Assembly: GCA_028691625.1 (NCBI GenBank) | Contig: JAQUYZ010000075.1 | Coordinates: forward strand, 1 to 7,153 | Source: Eubacteriales bacterium | GTDB taxonomy: Bacteria; Bacillota; Clostridia; Peptostreptococcales; Anaerovoracaceae | Length of the DNA stretch: 7,153 nt | Direction: 5' to 3' | Shown here: positions 1-6,282 of the stretch, piece after piece | How the letters are laid out: each line of letters starts with the position of its first letter | Numbering within the stretch: the first letter of the stretch is position 1 | The notes under the pieces: model-generated | What the model was told of the DNA's origin: nothing | What the model saw: the letters and a program-made list of their open reading frames with translations, nothing else | Databases searched by the model: none | Program-made: the position numbers and the translations under genes

Positions 1-535
1 CATCAGCTAAAACAATACTTGGGTGCATAAATGTCGCTAAGGCAATAATAACTCTCTGCCGCATACCGCCGGAAAGCTGATGCGGGTATGCTTTTAGAAC
101 TTCAGGAGCCAGTGATAACTCATCTAAAAATTCCTCGATATTTCTTCTTTCAACAGTTTTGTTTAATTTTTTCTTTGTCTTAATGACGTCAAAAAATTGA
201 TCTTCTATTTTCGTAACGGGGTTCAATATGCTCATTGCCGCCTGCGGTATGTAGGAAATGTTTTCCCACCAGCATTTTTTTATTTCACCGGAATCATAGT
301 GAACATCATTTCCATCCTTGTCTTTACAGATCAGAGATACCTTCCCTGCAGATATTTCAAGAGGAAATTCAATAATATCGTATAAAACCTTTAATAACGT
401 GGTCTTCCCGCAGCCGGATTCACCTGCAATGCCAAAAACCTCGTTATCATTAATGGTGAAACTAACATTATTTACAACTGGAACGATACCTGTAATTACA
501 CGGTACTGTGCAGACACATTATCGACCTTAAGCAT
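1..535 (-). CDS. Opp/Dpp-type ABC transporter ATP-binding protein (DppD/OppD-like), C-terminus cut by window edge
   Basis: This is a cytoplasmic ATPase that would power the import complex formed with the two permeases just upstream on the same strand. I translated 178 residues beginning MLKVDNVSAQYR. Visible motifs are Walker A GESGCGKTT (about 38-46), the Q-loop YIPQ (95-98) followed by the Opp-type SILNPV (102-107), the ABC signature LSGGMRQR (154-161) and the start of Walker B, IVLAD (174-178). The next codon begins with G, consistent with the catalytic Glu. The ATG at 535 lies one base after the permease TGA stop (537-539), so translation is probably coupled; a GAGAGG stretch about 10 bases upstream can act as the ribosome binding site. 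The D-loop, H-loop and the C-terminal oligopeptide-transporter extension lie outside the window. The family assignment is firm. The substrate cannot be read from the ATPase. A second ATPase gene (F type) would be expected further left, but this is not seen. Confidence 0.95.
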   Translation of the reverse strand, partial: MLKVDNVSAQYRVITGIVPVVNNVSFTINDNEVFGIAGESGCGKTTLLKVLYDIIEFPLEISAGKVSLICKDKDGNDVHYDSGEIKKCWWENISYIPQAAMSILNPVTKIEDQFFDVIKTKKKLNKTVERRNIEEFLDELSLAPEVLKAYPHQLSGGMRQRVIIALATFMHPSIVLAD

Positions 536-536
536 A

Positions 537-1394
537 TCAGAGGCCTCTCTTTCTCGAGATATATTCGTTGTAACCGGTAAAAGTGAAAAACAAACCAATA
601 AACATAACCATCATTGCAACGACGGGAGCACCGATCCAGTTCCAGTTACCAAGAAGAAGCGCCTGATATTGACGTGCTTGATAAATCATTGTCCCCAACG
701 TGTTCAACGAGGCTGAAGACAAACCAAGTACTGCCATGCTGGATTCCGCAGCAATAGCAACTAGTATTGTGTTAATGATATTTGCCATCGCCCACGGAAT
801 TATATGCGGCATAATCTCGCAAACAATGATTTTTAACTTTGATTCGCCAGAAAACAGCGCCGTGTTAATGAACTCGCGTTCTCGAATGCTCAGGGTGAGT
901 GAGCGCGTCTGCCTGGCCGGTCCCGGCCAGTTAAAAAAAATCAATATTAGGGAAATTATATAGATGGATGCGCGCCCTTTGAGCAGTGAGGCAATCATTA
1001 TTAAAATCGGCAGCATTGGGATAACAATAATTGTATCGCACAGAAACATGACGACACGTTCCGTCTTACCCCCGATGAAGCCAGATGATATCCCGACAAG
1101 CAATGCTAGGAGTGTGGCAAAAGTAGCAGTAAGTACGCCGATAATAAGCGAATTCTTTATTGACATCAGAAGCTGCCAAAAAATATCCTGACCTACTGCG
1201 TTGGTTCCAAGAAGATGCTCTGATGACGACTTCATATTCTTCATATAATTTGAAAGCTCCGCAGTATCAATTGGGCAAAACACTGTAACAATAAATCCGA
1301 AGATGAAAAACATGCTGACTATTAACAGCCCGATTTTAAAGCGTACGCCAAATGCACGCCAAGTACACATAAAGATATCTATTCTCTTAAGCAT
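537..1394 (-). CDS. Opp/Dpp-type ABC transporter permease, DppC/OppC-like
   Basis: This is an inner permease subunit of 285 residues, normal for the family, which pairs with the DppB-like subunit encoded just upstream. It starts with a short N-terminal cytoplasmic stretch and a first membrane segment (about 20-40). Then comes the DppC hallmark HLLGTNAVGQDIF (60-72), which matches the usual H-LGTD-GRD-F pattern with N and Q substitutions. A multi-span BPD_transp_1 domain (PF00528) follows from about residue 80. The ATPase-contact loop is seen around REREFINTALFSGESKLK, where the classical E-A-A becomes N-T-A. A GTG at 1403 would add three residues, but that GTG is part of the Shine-Dalgarno AGGAGGTG. 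ATG 1394, eight bases after AGGAGG, is the better start. The gene ends in TGA, one base before the ATPase ATG. Confidence 0.95.
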   Translation of the reverse strand: MLKRIDIFMCTWRAFGVRFKIGLLIVSMFFIFGFIVTVFCPIDTAELSNYMKNMKSSSEHLLGTNAVGQDIFWQLLMSIKNSLIIGVLTATFATLLALLVGISSGFIGGKTERVVMFLCDTIIVIPMLPILIMIASLLKGRASIYIISLILIFFNWPGPARQTRSLTLSIREREFINTALFSGESKLKIIVCEIMPHIIPWAMANIINTILVAIAAESSMAVLGLSSASLNTLGTMIYQARQYQALLLGNWNWIGAPVVAMMVMFIGLFFTFTGYNEYISRKRGL

Positions 1395-1400
1395 ACGACG

Positions 1401-1408
1401 CACCTCCT
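1401..1408 (-). promoter_or_regulatory. Shine-Dalgarno AGGAGGTG of the DppC-like gene, overlapping the DppB-like stop codon
   Basis: The minus strand reads TAGGAGGTGCGTCGTATG. The TAG (1409-1407) ends the upstream permease and shares two bases with the near-ideal AGGAGGTG, which sits six bases before ATG 1394. This settles the DppC start against the in-frame GTG at 1403, which lies inside the Shine-Dalgarno itself, and implies tight translational coupling of the two permeases. Confidence 0.85.
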
Positions 1409-2411
1409 ATGAATAACGAATTCGCGGATCAAGCAGCGGATAAATTAAATCTACAATCAATGTTGCAGTCGCGACTGCAACGATCGAAATCGTTATAATA
1501 GACAACATAAGATTATAATCGCTCTGAACAACTGCCATTTGAAGAAGGCCACCAATACCGGGAATTCCAAACATAACTTCAACCATCATCGCACCGCAGA
1601 ATATTCCGCCAAGCTGCAGAGCTAGTGCAGTAACTTGTGAAAGAATACAATTTTTGAAAACGTAGCTGTATGATATCGTTCTGTTCTTTAAACCTTTTAA
1701 GCGCGCATAATGTACAAAATCTTCCTCAGACGTGCTGTTGGAAAGAGATTTCATACTTATAATCCACCAACCGCATCCGAGCACAATCATTGAAGAGGCA
1801 GGCAGGAAAAAACTGTTGAAAAGTTTTTTAAAATAATATGGCGTAAATGAAAAATAATTAGGTAAATCGGCAGTCAGCGGAAAGAAACTGTTTAAGTAAC
1901 AAAAAAGAATCAGCAAAATCAGCGCCATGATAAAGTAGGGGGTTGGATAAACACACATTGAAACTGTTTCAAGGGTTTTGGAATACCATTTTCTTGGGTT
2001 GAGACCTACAAACAGGCCAATTGCATTTCCAAGTACCCACGAAATGAGCGATGTGCCGAGAAGCAGGCCAATAGTATAAGGCATTGCCCTTCCAATCAGA
2101 AATGAAACTTCCGTCGGATATGAAGAAAAGGACGGGCCAAAATTAAAGGTCAACAGATTTCTCATAGATTCCCAATACTGCTGCCAAAGTGTTCCGACCA
2201 GTCCAAATTGAACTCTAAACATCTCTCTCTGCGCTGCAATTTTTGACTCCGGCATCGTAGATCCTCCGGAGACATTATTTAACCTGTTGATCATTGTTTC
2301 AATAGGATCCGAGGGCATGATACGAACCAGGAAAACGACAATTGAAACACCTAACCATATTGTCAGCGCCCAAATCAGAAATCGTATAGCAAAGTATTTC
2401 CTAAGTTTCAT
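1407..2411 (-). CDS. Opp/Dpp-type ABC transporter permease, DppB/OppB-like
   Basis: This is an integral membrane permease of 334 residues starting MKLRKYFAIRFLIW, and is the first permease of the importer. The N-terminal membrane segment with VSIVVFLVRIMPSDP (about 18-32) corresponds to the family's F-L-PGDP motif. An extracellular loop of roughly 60 residues follows, ending around FNFGPSF. The BPD_transp_1 domain (PF00528) then holds the ATPase-contact loop EEDFVHYARLKGLKN and the conserved MVEVMFGIPGIGGLL. The protein ends with the hallmark LLDPRIRYS. An in-frame ATG at 2444 would add eleven residues (MHFHFLKEGYC). I prefer ATG 2411 because AGAAGG (2424-2419) sits seven bases upstream and the protein then begins as DppB proteins do. 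The gene is intact and is separated from the upstream binding-protein gene by 210 bases that hold strong secondary structure. Confidence 0.95.
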   Translation of the reverse strand: MKLRKYFAIRFLIWALTIWLGVSIVVFLVRIMPSDPIETMINRLNNVSGGSTMPESKIAAQREMFRVQFGLVGTLWQQYWESMRNLLTFNFGPSFSSYPTEVSFLIGRAMPYTIGLLLGTSLISWVLGNAIGLFVGLNPRKWYSKTLETVSMCVYPTPYFIMALILLILFCYLNSFFPLTADLPNYFSFTPYYFKKLFNSFFLPASSMIVLGCGWWIISMKSLSNSTSEEDFVHYARLKGLKNRTISYSYVFKNCILSQVTALALQLGGIFCGAMMVEVMFGIPGIGGLLQMAVVQSDYNLMLSIITISIVAVATATLIVDLIYPLLDPRIRYS

Positions 2412-2492
2412 GCAATAACCTTCTTTCAGAAAATGGAAATGCATTTTACACAGTTATAAATATCGCTCAGCCTGCTAAGGTATCTATAAAAC

Positions 2493-2508
2493 GTATGCCT
2501 CTGCATAC
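2493..2508 (-). repeat. Small intergenic hairpin with short U-rich tail upstream of the permease genes
   Basis: A 6-bp perfect stem, GTATGC-loop AGAG-GCATAC on the minus strand, is followed by GTTTTATAG. With only four T residues and a short stem it is at best a weak or leaky intrinsic terminator. It follows the larger inverted repeat at 2518-2591 in the direction of transcription. Together they could lower permease expression relative to the binding protein, a common arrangement in ABC import operons. Function is inferred. Confidence 0.4.
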
Positions 2509-2517
2509 AGTATATTC

Positions 2518-2591
2518 GTGCCTGACGTGCTGTACAAACAAAAATTTGAATTATTTGCACACTATGTTTTGACCCGTAGCACGTTAGGCAC
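2518..2591 (-). repeat. Long imperfect inverted repeat between the binding-protein and permease genes (possible mRNA stem-loop)
   Basis: The outer arms GTGCCTGACGTGCT (2518-2531) and AGCACGTTAGGCAC (2578-2591) are complementary at 13 of 14 positions. Directly inside, GTACAAA (2532-2538) can pair with TTTGCAC (2554-2560), with one G-U in minus-strand RNA. The RNA could therefore form a 21-bp stem interrupted by a 17-base bulge and capped by a 15-base loop. It starts 30 bases after the stop codon of the binding-protein gene. The likely role is protection of the upstream mRNA 3' end or partial attenuation of the permease genes. A short degraded mobile element with terminal inverted repeats is the alternative; I see no target duplication. 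Confidence 0.6.
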
Positions 2592-2621
2592 TAGAAAGAG
2601 ATTATTGATTATTATCGGTAA

Positions 2622-4517
2622 TTATTTTCCTGTTGATGTGATCTCTGGCAGCATATACTTAAATGTCGTATGCCACCACCACGGGCCATTGTATGCGTTA
2701 TCAGCAGTCGGATAATTTGTCCAATAATAGCTGTTCGTAGGAAGAGTCATCGTTGAACTGTACATTGGAATACAAGGCATCTCAATAACCATTTGTTTAA
2801 GAATTTGAGTTGCCAGCTCAGTATTCTTTGTATCATTATAATCCAGTGTGCCCATTTCGGCAATTAAAGCATCGACGGTTGAATTGCCCCAACGATAGTT
2901 ATTGCCGTTATCGTATGTTCCCAATTCAACTATATTGTCAGTTTTATAATTCATAAAAACGGACAAAAGGTTTGTTGAAAAGTAGCCGCAGCCAAGAATG
3001 TTTGAATATACGCCGTCATATCCTGTGGTGAATGTTCCCCAATATACTGAAGAATCACTATTCACAACTTCTACATCAAGACCGAACTTGCGCCACTGAT
3101 CAGCAACAGCGGTTGCCATGCGTTCAGACTGTACTTCAAATCCGGATGGAGCGAGAATTGTAATCTGGAAAGGCTCCCCGTCATAATTCCATTTGCCGTC
3201 GACCAGTTCAAAACCGGCTTTTTCCATCAGCGCGCTCGCTTCAGTGGTATCATATTTCCACCATCCGATGCCAAAAAGATCTATTAATTTCTGTTCATCA
3301 GTCGGAAGGCCTTCAACACCCTGTGATGTCAAATAGGCTGCCAGCTCAGTTGCATAATTTGGATTAAATGGCGCATATCCGTCATCAAGCTTAAAATCAT
3401 TCAGCCAGTCAGTCATTGGTTTAATGTATGCATCCATCATAGCTTTTGTTGGAGCAAGGGCAACAGGAGTGACACGGAGCTGACCGTTAAAGGCTGTAAT
3501 TGCAACTTCCTGAATATCCATTGCAAGAGCAAGTGCCCAGCGGAAGTTCGCATCACTGTACGCGCCGTTGTTGCACGCTACCTTCATTCCGCGCGCACAA
3601 ACGTCATCAAATGTACCATAAGGGAATTCACTGCTCCATGCGCTTATGTACTCGCTGGACTCCGTCATAACTTTATAAGCTTCGGGAGTAACATTGCACA
3701 GCATGTCAATATCGTTGTTGACAAGCGCCATTGTGCGTGTTTCTTCAGTTGAATAATACTGGAAAAGGATATACTTCGGATTGGGCTCGCCGGAAATCAC
3801 GCCGACAGCGCTGTTTTTCCAGTCATCGCGTTTCTCCCAAAGGCTCCATGTTCCACTTGTCTGATCGCGTTTAACAAGTTTGTAAGCACCTAAGTTGACG
3901 GGATTGGAATCTTCAAATGTCGCGATATCTTCGTTTTCATAAATATGTTTTGGGATAATTGCAAAGCCGTTTGTAAAGAACAATGACTCTGTGATATTTG
4001 ACCAAGGTACATCGCAGTTGATGATCATCGAGTAATCATCAAGTTTTTCACAATTTGCAACATAGTTATCAAGTGTGACACCCTCAGAGAGTTCGTCTTC
4101 TGCAGCAATCAACGCTTCAATCGTAAAAATAACATCATCAACAGTAAATTTTTCTCCATCTGACCATGTAATGCCTTCACGAAGGTTTATTTGAAATGAT
4201 GTATTATTTTCGTCTAAGGCAATCGGCATTTCTGATGCCAGCTCCGGATATTACACGCCTGTGGCAAAATTGAGTCCCCACAATTCGCATATTGCAAGTT
4301 GCTGTAAACCCTGTTTAAGGTCAGTGCCCGTGAGGTAGGGGTTGCCGTAGGTTGGGTTTGTACTGGCGCCTGTAACAGGGTCAACGATAAGTGTCTCAGA
4401 TCTCGGGGTTCCTGCAATGGTCATGTCCTCATCTCCTGAACCAGAGGCGCCACTACAAGCTGTGATAGAAAATACCATTATAAAAACCAACAACAACGCA
4501 ATGACTTTCTTTTTCAT
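2622..4517 (-). pseudogene. Family-5 (Opp/Dpp-type) ABC solute-binding lipoprotein, interrupted by an in-frame TAA
   Basis: This is the membrane-anchored extracellular receptor that would hand substrate to the permeases. The full frame is 631 codons. It opens with a lipoprotein signal peptide, MKKKVIALLL, then a hydrophobic core and lipobox ITAC with the lipidated Cys at residue 21. Then follow a Gly/Ser/Asp linker and the SBP_bac_5 (PF00496) fold with the hallmark GITWSDG (about 115-121). The C-terminus is aromatic-rich (YYWTNYPTADNAY, then WWWH, about 597-616). To my recollection this resembles the oligosaccharide-binding branch of the family more than peptide binders. Codon 89 is TAA (4253-4251). 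Frame and homology continue on both sides (NFATGV, stop, YPELASE), so this is a nonsense substitution, not a frameshift. Restart at ATG 4229 would give 535 residues without a signal peptide, not a working lipoprotein. GGGAG lies about eight bases before ATG 4517. The gene is either recently inactivated or miscalled. Confidence 0.85.
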
Positions 4518-4592
4518 TCGGCTCTCTCCCTTTAATTTTGTTATTTCATAAAAAATATCCTTTTATTCTTCAGAAGCAAATCATTATCTATC

Positions 4593-4847
4593 CTATGTAC
4601 CGTGTTCAGGCCAGCGCCTGGGCAGACGTTTCTCAGCAGACTCGAGTTCGGCTGTTTCTTTGTGCTTTCCGAAATGTTTGATGCAGTCGGCACCTTCAAT
4701 GCCTGCCATAACCGCAGTATCGCCGACACCTACCGTCCAGAAATCTCTATTTCCATCGGTTACATCATAACCTGATGCTCTCTTTTAAGCGGATGATTTA
4801 ATGAACGGAAGTCCGCCTAAAGGGCTAATTGATTGCCATACATTCAT
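4593..4847 (-). pseudogene. Truncated N-terminal fragment of a GH172 (DUF2961) glycosidase-like gene with an in-frame TAA
   Basis: One minus-strand frame runs from ATG 4847 to TAG 4593 (85 codons), with an internal TAA at codon 21 (4787-4785). Before the stop it reads MNVWQSISPLGGLPFIKSSA. After it comes KRASGYDVTDGNRDF and then GDTAVMAGIEGADCIKHF. I recognise this as the N-terminal pattern of DUF2961/GH172 proteins (roughly RR-SSYD-TGGN-DF, then PGET-LADIEGPG-I-HIW), recalled from memory and not searched. Homology appears to end at CIKH. The last 25 residues (GKHKETAELESAEK and onward) do not resemble the family, and the gene is far shorter than the roughly 350 or more residues expected. AGAGGAG (4865-4859) upstream could be the old ribosome binding site. 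It is the first gene after the operon promoter. GH172 enzymes act on furanosides such as fructofuranosides and arabinofuranosides, which would suit an oligosaccharide importer. Confidence 0.6.
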
Positions 4848-4911
4848 TACTATATCCACTCCTCTAAAATTTGTAGCTGTAATTATATATTATTATATCC
4901 CTCGTATTTAT

Positions 4912-4940
4912 ATACTAGATAATTTAATCTTTATTGTCAA
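4912..4940 (-). promoter_or_regulatory. Predicted sigma-70/SigA promoter of the transporter operon
   Basis: On the minus strand a perfect -35 TTGACA (4940-4935) is followed by 17 bases and the -10 TAGTAT (4917-4912, four of six consensus positions). Transcription would start near 4905, giving a leader of about 58 bases to ATG 4847. The bases just upstream read GAAAACGA, a CcpA-like half-site, but a full cre cannot be fitted without an extra base. The promoter looks intact although the first two genes it serves are broken. Confidence 0.6.
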
Positions 4941-5053
4941 TCGTTTTCATATAATACTACACAAATATTAGCAGTATATATAAAAATGTATTAGCGATTT
5001 TGTACATTATTTCATCAAATGTTTACATTTTTATTACTATATATTTTAATTTA

Positions 5054-5087
5054 AAACTGTCATTGAAAATATTTTCAATGACAGTTT
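5054..5087. repeat. Perfect 34-bp palindrome, candidate operator
   Basis: The arm AAACTGTCATTGAAAAT (5054-5070) is followed immediately by its exact reverse complement (5071-5087) with no spacer. The last three bases overlap the -35 box of the regulator promoter. No gene ends nearby and neither side is followed by a real T-run, so a terminator is unlikely. A protein-binding site for the adjacent LacI-family regulator is the simplest reading. However, the centre is AT, whereas many LacI-family operators have a central CG. Another regulator, or a cruciform-forming role, remains possible. Confidence 0.65.
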
Positions 5088-5113
5088 ACAAATCGAAAAT
5101 ATTGTTTTATAAT
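5085..5113 (+). promoter_or_regulatory. Predicted sigma-70/SigA promoter of the LacI-family regulator gene
   Basis: TTTACA (5085-5090), a 17-base spacer and a perfect TATAAT (5108-5113) predict a start near 5120. This gives a leader of about 50 bases to ATG 5172. The 34-bp palindrome covers the first half of the -35 box, and a second copy of GAAAATATT (5095-5103) lies in the spacer, so bound repressor could block polymerase directly. Confidence 0.7.
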
Positions 5114-5127
5114 TTATTCAGGATAAT

Positions 5128-5150
5128 GTTTGCATAATATTATTGCAAAC
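5128..5150 (+). promoter_or_regulatory. Dyad GTTTGCA-N9-TGCAAAC at about +8 to +30, candidate autoregulatory operator
   Basis: Seven-base perfect arms (5128-5134 and 5144-5150) flank nine AT bases that themselves contain TAATATTA. The position just downstream of the predicted transcription start is typical of repressor operators. It could also form a small hairpin in the leader. An alternative TTG start at 5130 for the regulator lies inside it, another reason to prefer ATG 5172. Confidence 0.45.
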
Positions 5151-5171
5151 GGAAAGAGAACAAGACAGAAT

Positions 5172-6173
5172 ATGAATATAGAAAAGAAGGGCAAGGTAAA
5201 GATCAGCGATATCGCACAAAAATGCGATGTTTCGCTGACGACGATTTCAAGGTTTTTTAACAGACCGGCTCTATTATCAGAAGCAACAAGAGCTAAAATC
5301 GAAAATGCTATCAAAGAAATGGATTACACTCAGGATAACCTTGCCCGCATATTAGTTACAGGAAAATCAAATTTGATTGGCGTGGTTTTCCCACACTTGC
5401 ATACGGGTTTTTACACCGAACTGCTCAGTCAGCTTATTGAGCAGGGAAAACAAAAAAAATATAATTTTATCACATATACGTCAAACACTTCAAAAGAAGA
5501 CGAATTAGAGATTGTAAAAAATCTGTTCACTTATCGTATCAAGGGGCTTATTTTACTAAGCCCGCTGCTTCCGGCCTCAGAAATCGAACAGTTCCCGGTC
5601 CCGGTTATTTCTGTGGAACGAGCCGGAGGAAAATTTATGCAGATAAATAATGATAACTTTTCTGGTGGTAAGTTTGCCGCTGAATTGCTAATAAAAAATA
5701 AATGTGAGGTTATCGTTCATATCAACAACGACTACAGCGAAATGTGGCCGTCTTTCAAGCGAATTATCGGGTTTGAATGTGCCGTTGTCGGCAAATACCC
5801 CTATGAGCGAATCATCAACAAAGACTTAACCGATCCTGTATCTCCGGCCGCGACGGCGGCTATGGAAAAAATTTTTGATTTTGTCATAGAGAAATATCCC
5901 AATAAAAAAATCGGCGTTTTTTGCTCAAATGATGATATTGCCAACATGTTTGAGCGCCAGTGTATTATTCATCACGTCCGCCTGCCCGAGCAGATTGAAT
6001 TGATCGGGTATGACAATTCTCCAGTTTCCGAGAACGCCGTTTATCCGATCACTTCCATTGAACAAAACATTCCTCTCATGGCACAGATCGCTGTTGACGC
6101 TTTTGACAACTACATCGCCTACGAAAGCGTCGTCCCAAGTCAGCTGATCGAAAAGAGCACCACATCAAAATAA
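5172..6173 (+). CDS. LacI-family transcriptional regulator
   Basis: This is a cytoplasmic DNA-binding regulator of 333 residues, typical of the family. The N-terminal helix-turn-helix is clear: VKISDIAQKCDVS with SLTTISRFFN (about 9-30). A third helix (ATRAKIENAIKEMDY, 38-52) and the hinge segment with L57-A58-R59 follow; in this family the hinge Leu inserts into the minor groove. A periplasmic-binding-like effector domain starts at GKSNLIGVVFP (64-74). It includes FCSNDDIAN and ELIGYDNSP, the usual family landmarks, and ends near residue 333. A TTG at 5130 would add 14 residues but lies inside a dyad only about ten bases after the predicted transcription start; ATG 5172 begins just before the HTH. 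GGAAAG (5151-5156) is 15 bases upstream, so the ribosome binding site is weak. The regulator is divergent from the importer operon and probably controls it in response to a sugar ligand (inferred). No damage is visible. Confidence 0.95.
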   Translation: MNIEKKGKVKISDIAQKCDVSLTTISRFFNRPALLSEATRAKIENAIKEMDYTQDNLARILVTGKSNLIGVVFPHLHTGFYTELLSQLIEQGKQKKYNFITYTSNTSKEDELEIVKNLFTYRIKGLILLSPLLPASEIEQFPVPVISVERAGGKFMQINNDNFSGGKFAAELLIKNKCEVIVHINNDYSEMWPSFKRIIGFECAVVGKYPYERIINKDLTDPVSPAATAAMEKIFDFVIEKYPNKKIGVFCSNDDIANMFERQCIIHHVRLPEQIELIGYDNSPVSENAVYPITSIEQNIPLMAQIAVDAFDNYIAYESVVPSQLIEKSTTSK

Positions 6174-6282
6174 TTTGTAATATCCGCGGAATAATCCGTA
6201 ATTACAAACAAATTATCTATTGTCTTGAGCAAAATGTGTTTCAAAACTAACCGTATGTATAAAAGAGATATGGAGAGCCGAC
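6174..6282 (+). other. Intergenic gap between regulator and serine hydrolase genes
   Basis: This gap of 109 bases begins with TTTGTAAT (6174-6181), matched by ATTACAAA (6201-6208), around a loop containing the 8-bp palindrome TCCGCGGA (6183-6190). No T-run follows, so it is not a convincing terminator. TTGAGC (6225-6230) and TATAAA (6258-6263) are present but wrongly spaced for one promoter. The hydrolase may be read through from the regulator promoter or have its own weak promoter. GGAGAG (6272-6277) is its ribosome binding site. Confidence 0.5.

Larger units (their letters stand above)
4848..5171. other. AT-rich divergent intergenic region between the transporter operon and the LacI-family regulator
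   Basis: About 320 bases with no credible coding frame. It holds the two divergent promoters (4912-4940 minus, 5085-5113 plus), the 34-bp palindrome at 5054-5087 and the dyad at 5128-5150. There is also a smaller dyad, AAATGT-TT-ACATTT (5017-5030), in the middle, which could be chance in such AT-rich DNA. A single regulator encoded here probably controls both directions. Confidence 0.7.

Noticed and set aside
197..963. Several plus-strand open frames of 60-130 codons across the left third
   Set aside because: They lie antisense to the ATPase and DppC-like permease, whose motifs are unmistakable, and show no protein-family pattern or good ribosome binding site.
4214..4417. A 67-codon minus-strand frame overlapping the binding-protein gene
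   Set aside because: It is in another frame of the same strand within the receptor N-terminal coding region; the lipoprotein frame explains this DNA.
4541..4729. A 62-codon minus-strand frame upstream of the binding-protein gene
   Set aside because: It is out of frame with the GH172-like block and lacks family resemblance or a ribosome binding site, so I treat it as chance.
4251..4787. Genetic code reassignment of TAA to a sense codon
   Set aside because: TAA is the natural end of the regulator and of the binding-protein frame, where the protein patterns stop as expected; the GH172-like frame is also truncated, which suits decay.
4935..4950. CcpA cre-like site TGAAAACGATTGACA over the -35 box
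   Set aside because: It fits the cre consensus only with one extra base in the right half, and the half-sites are not symmetric.
5130..5171. TTG start at 5130 for the LacI-family regulator
   Set aside because: It sits inside a dyad about ten bases after the predicted transcription start, and adds residues ahead of the HTH that do not look like the family.
6174..6208. Intrinsic terminator after the regulator gene (TTTGTAAT / ATTACAAA)
   Set aside because: The stem is only 8 bp, AT-rich and with a 19-base loop, and no T-run follows.
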